DNA of 64,000 nt, taken from the NCBI RefSeq assembly GCF_004118265.1, contig NZ_SDHW01000001.1, positions 1,054,001 through 1,118,000 of the forward strand, read 5' to 3'. Shown piece after piece: positions 60,744 through 64,000 of this stretch. Every line of letters starts with the position of its first letter. Within the stretch, counting starts at the first letter, position 1. The stretch comes from Lacibacter luteus. Its GTDB lineage: Bacteria > Bacteroidota > Bacteroidia > Chitinophagales > Chitinophagaceae. Under the pieces are notes generated by a model. That model was not told the origin of the DNA, searched no databases, and worked only from the letters and a program-made list of their open reading frames with translations. A program made the translations under genes and the position numbers.

Positions 60744-61493
60744 CTAATACCCGATCCGCTTCATAAAATCGTCTTTTCTACGGGTTGCAACTTCCAGGAA
60801 AGTGCCATTTTCCATCTCAACCTCCCCTCCTCTACCCTTATGGTATTTCTTTACTTTATTAAGATTAATGAGGTAGGAATGGTGCAACCGAAAGAAGCTG
60901 TCTTCGGGCAAAATATCTTCATACTCTTTGAGGCTTTTTGAGGAAATAAGTTTTTGACCGTCTACCGTAAAAATATAAGTATATGCACCACTTGCCTCGC
61001 AATATAAAATCGCTTGAAAATCGACAAAATCCAGTTGGTCTTTAAACGTAGGTACCGCAATTTTCTGCAAGCCGCCTGTTGGCTGTTTAATATTCTGCAT
61101 TAAAAACCGCAGTTGTTCATTGATGTTTTTTTGGCCTGCTTTTAATTCAGCTTTCGCTACAACAGCTTTTAATTCATTAATATCAACAGGCTTTAATAAA
61201 TAATCAAGTGCAGAGTATTTAAAGGCTTTTAACGAATACGAATCGAATGCTGTAACAAACACAATTTCAAAATTTACCGGCATAATCTTATCCAGCAGAT
61301 CAAAAGCATTCCCATGCGGCATTTCAATATCGAGCAGCACCAGATCGGGCTTTAGTTCTCTAATTAAATCGTAGGCCGTGTCGATGTTATCAGCTTCGCC
61401 AACATGTTCTGCCTGTGGACAATACTCCTTCAACAATTCTTTTATTATGCGCAAATTCTTCGGCTCATCATCAACGGTTAACACTTTAAGCAT
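60744..61493 (-). CDS. LytTR-family response regulator
   Basis: 249 residues: receiver (1-120) with DDE pocket, phospho-acceptor D55 in LVLLDIEMPHG, Thr in FVTAFDS and Lys in LLKPVD; and a C-terminal LytTR DNA-binding domain (about 145-249) with VDFQAILYCEASGAYTYIF, LKEYEDILPEDSFFRLHHSYLINLNKVKKY and a final ATRRKDDFMKRIGY. It follows the sensor kinase by 61 bp on the same strand, forming a LytS/LytTR-like system. Target genes cannot be inferred. Confidence 0.94.
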   Translation of the reverse strand: MLKVLTVDDEPKNLRIIKELLKEYCPQAEHVGEADNIDTAYDLIRELKPDLVLLDIEMPHGNAFDLLDKIMPVNFEIVFVTAFDSYSLKAFKYSALDYLLKPVDINELKAVVAKAELKAGQKNINEQLRFLMQNIKQPTGGLQKIAVPTFKDQLDFVDFQAILYCEASGAYTYIFTVDGQKLISSKSLKEYEDILPEDSFFRLHHSYLINLNKVKKYHKGRGGEVEMENGTFLEVATRRKDDFMKRIGY

Positions 61494-61554
61494 AAAAGCA
61501 ATTTTAATCTATTAGAATATTAAAAGTAAGCAGCATTTACATGCAACATCATAT

Positions 61555-64000
61555 TTAAACAGGAAACTTTACAGAAACACTTGTGCCACAGGCTTCGCCA
61601 CTTTCATTCGTAAGATCTTTCACTATAATAACAATCTTTCTATCGGCATTTCTGTTTAACAGTTCAACCCGTTCTGCCGTTAAAGACATACCTCTCGATT
61701 GATATTCGATTGGATTAACAGCCTTCAACTTACCTGCCTTGTCACGACCAATGCCGTTATCTTCAACAATACATTCCAACACAGCATTTCGTTCAATAAA
61801 GGAAAGCTGAATGTGCCCGTTCTTATCTTTTAGATAACGAACACCATGCCGCAATGCATTTTCAACATAAGGTTGTAACATCAGCGGTGGCAACCGAAGT
61901 TCCGCAGCAGGAGAAACAGCATCTACTGTTATTGTAAAATCGAATTTGCTTTCCATACGCATGCGCTCTAGCTCAAGGTAATTTTTCAAATAGCCAATTT
62001 CCTCTTCTAAGGTGATTTTTTCTTTCGATGAGAAATCGAGTGTTTGCCGCATCAACTTCGAAAATCCGGAAATAAAACTGTTGGCACCTTGTACATCACG
62101 ATCGATTACATATTGTTGAATTGAATTAAGACTGTTGAAAATGAAATGCGGATTCATTTGCGACTTTAATGCAAGCTGTTCTGTTTCGCTGATCCGGTGT
62201 TGTAAAAGTTCTTTCTCTTGTTGTCGCTTACTTATTTCCTTTTCTCTTTTCTTGTAGTAGAAGAATATGGCGGCAATCAACAACATCGTAAGTATGGCCC
62301 AGAAAACCGGCGTTTTCCACAAAGGGGCTTTGCACTGTATTGAAAGCGAAACTGTGGCAACACGATCGCTCCAATGCTCAAACTCCCGTTTTGCCTGAAT
62401 TTCCAAACGATATTTGCCATATGGTAAAGGATTAAACTGTATCTCGAGATTGTTTGTATAAAACCATGTTGAATCGAAACCTGCCAACCTGTAACGATAG
62501 TTTAATTTGCCAACATTTGAATAACTGAGTGCTTCGTAACGAACAATTAAATTTCTCTTAAAGCTGCTTACATCCAGCAACGCCTCCTCTGAGCTTATTT
62601 GCTCACCTATACGTATAGATGATACATACAACGGTAAGGGTTCGTAGCTTTTTCCGATAAAGGCTTTTTTTGAAAGAAATGAAGCACCGGTATTTGTACC
62701 GGCTATTACATAATCGTTATAGGTGATCAATTCATTTACTTCGTTCGAAAGCAAACCGTCGCTTGCATTGATATTGTTGATTGAAAACCGGAGTGGTGCA
62801 TAAGATGTAAAACGAAGTATCGATATTCCTTTATTACTCGCAACCCATACGTTATCCTCATCAACTAATATGCGCCTGATATTATTACTTATCAGTCCGG
62901 TATTTTCTGTTAACTGAATTAACGAGTCTGCATCTTCTATCAAAAGCCCTTTTCCCCGGGTGCCAACCAAAAGCTGGCCTCCATTAAATTTTGCTATATC
63001 TGTCACCCGGGAAGAGAAGAGCGGTTTTGTTGAATCGTAAGGAACAATTCTTCCATTTCTGTAATACCACAAACCAAACACATTGCCTACAAGCATATCT
63101 CCTTTGTTGTTAACAAATAGCCTCGAGGCTCTGAAAGATTCCTGCGTTATTAACTCAAACCCTTCCTTGTTCTTGGAATTTAGTTTTACAATGTTATTTG
63201 TAATCCCGATGTAGATATTTCCATTCTGTTTTACAAAATTTGACAATCCGATAATTGTTTGAAAGGTCTGCCCATTAACTGTTCGGGCAAAAAAACTTCC
63301 ATCCCTAAGTATATTCGAAATCACACCTCCCACAAAAATCACCTTCGAAGTGTCTTCATAAAACGAATTAACCGATTCTAGGTCCAAGTTGAAATTCTGC
63401 CACAAAGAATGAGGCTTAAAACGTACAACTTCTCCATCACTAAACCCGGCGAGTAATGTTTTGTCCTGTAATTGATAAAGAGCAGAAAACTTCTTCTTTA
63501 GTATTTCATTATTCTTTGAAAGATGAGCAATTCGAGACGGCTGTAAATAAAAAACTCCACTATTTAAACTTGTTAGCCACAAGCCTCCCTCCATATCCTT
63601 AAGTATGGACACCAAATGAATACCCTTTAAATAAGTTGCGACTATTTCACTCCTGCTATTTTCAATTACCAATCCATCTTCGGTTGCATAGTATTTATTA
63701 CCGTCAACGTTAGCAGCGTCGTATACGATCAAATTGAGCTTTTTGGTCTGGTAGTTACCGTTTCGTAAATTAAGATCAACCTGAAATTCTCTCAACAGTA
63801 TCACAACTTCCGAATCAGATATCTGCCGGATCTTAAACCGTTCAGGAACTACAACTACAGGCACTTCAACATGATAGGTCCGTTTGTTCATTTGGATATT
63901 TACAAATGTTGAAATCTCAGGTAATTTTGGTCCCTCATTATATCGTATTGGATATTCGCTTATATAAGTAAAGAAATGCCCTTGCTCCGCCTGCGCCATA
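61555..64000 (-). CDS. LytS-type sensor histidine kinase with propeller sensor, 5'-truncated by window edge
   Basis: The last about 815 residues; the frame is open at the right edge so the true start is outside. The N-terminal portion contains two-component-regulator propeller repeats (e.g. DMEGGLWLTSLNSGVFYL, VDEDNVWVASNKGISIL), then a Y_Y_Y domain (about 490-560), one span (TPVFWAILTMLLIAAIFFYY), a short coiled coil, and a His_kinase/HATPase pair with LKSQMNPHFIFNSLNSIQQYV (phospho-acceptor H) and the ATP site IVEDNGIGRDKAG. It senses extracytoplasmic ligands and phosphorylates the LytTR regulator encoded next. Confidence 0.93.
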   Translation of the reverse strand, partial: MAQAEQGHFFTYISEYPIRYNEGPKLPEISTFVNIQMNKRTYHVEVPVVVVPERFKIRQISDSEVVILLREFQVDLNLRNGNYQTKKLNLIVYDAANVDGNKYYATEDGLVIENSRSEIVATYLKGIHLVSILKDMEGGLWLTSLNSGVFYLQPSRIAHLSKNNEILKKKFSALYQLQDKTLLAGFSDGEVVRFKPHSLWQNFNLDLESVNSFYEDTSKVIFVGGVISNILRDGSFFARTVNGQTFQTIIGLSNFVKQNGNIYIGITNNIVKLNSKNKEGFELITQESFRASRLFVNNKGDMLVGNVFGLWYYRNGRIVPYDSTKPLFSSRVTDIAKFNGGQLLVGTRGKGLLIEDADSLIQLTENTGLISNNIRRILVDEDNVWVASNKGISILRFTSYAPLRFSINNINASDGLLSNEVNELITYNDYVIAGTNTGASFLSKKAFIGKSYEPLPLYVSSIRIGEQISSEEALLDVSSFKRNLIVRYEALSYSNVGKLNYRYRLAGFDSTWFYTNNLEIQFNPLPYGKYRLEIQAKREFEHWSDRVATVSLSIQCKAPLWKTPVFWAILTMLLIAAIFFYYKKREKEISKRQQEKELLQHRISETEQLALKSQMNPHFIFNSLNSIQQYVIDRDVQGANSFISGFSKLMRQTLDFSSKEKITLEEEIGYLKNYLELERMRMESKFDFTITVDAVSPAAELRLPPLMLQPYVENALRHGVRYLKDKNGHIQLSFIERNAVLECIVEDNGIGRDKAGKLKAVNPIEYQSRGMSLTAERVELLNRNADRKIVIIVKDLTNESGEACGTSVSVKFPV

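Overview
The window reads as a chromosomal segment of a Bacteroidota bacterium, most likely of the family Chitinophagaceae. The evidence is a SusC/SusD pair with surface lipoproteins and glycoside hydrolases, TlpA proteins with DUF4369-like N-termini, several promoters of the Bacteroidota type (TTTG, about 20 nt, then TAnnTTTG), weak Shine-Dalgarno sequences, and metal-resistance families typical of the phylum (HYC_CC_PP, DUF3347, heavy-metal-binding CPMH...CGM modules). Genus cannot be fixed from the sequence alone.

Layout. 1-2018: the 3' end of an X-Pro dipeptidyl-peptidase-like hydrolase and a GH20 hexosaminidase. 2049-8186 (minus strand): a small lipoprotein, three tandem TlpA-type thioredoxin proteins behind hisIE and hisF, and an NlpC/P60 lipoprotein. 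8492-12124: dnaE. 12134-29196: a polysaccharide utilization locus. Its susC-susD-lipoprotein-lipoprotein-GH43-GH43-GH30 operon runs on the minus strand, away from a divergent sensor kinase and a separate AraC-type response regulator. In most such loci these last two are one hybrid protein. A pair of 17-bp direct repeats 21 bp apart in the shared intergenic region looks like the regulator's target.

29223-41646: a heavy-metal (probably copper/silver) resistance island on the plus strand. It starts with an AraC regulator carrying an HMA-like CxxC domain, then an HMA-MauE membrane protein, HYC_CC_PP, a triple metal-binding protein, DUF3347, an RND pump (cusA in two pieces), a TolC-like channel, two CusB-like adaptors, a TlpA lipoprotein and a beta-propeller lipoprotein with a CDCC motif. 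41900-46518: trxA, then a compact cluster of a SET-domain methyltransferase, an ATP-grasp ligase and an ATP-grasp/SET fusion, followed by an ABC-exporter membrane domain without ATPase. This cluster is the best candidate for an undescribed system. 46582-52054: housekeeping genes (tRNA-Cys, nucleoside phosphorylase, dapF, DinB-like, corA, Nudix, queuosine-precursor transporter). 52251-60522: a YfhO-like membrane protein and a surface-glycan set of glycosyltransferases and FkbM methyltransferases on alternating strands. 60744-64000: a LytS/LytTR-type two-component system cut by the window edge.

Across the window many gene junctions carry degenerate tracts with a strict 7-bp period, and others carry a 9-10-bp period. 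They have different sequences but shared words. One heptad tract lies exactly where cusA is broken and another encodes a signal peptide. No CRISPR array, transposase, prophage or replication origin was seen.
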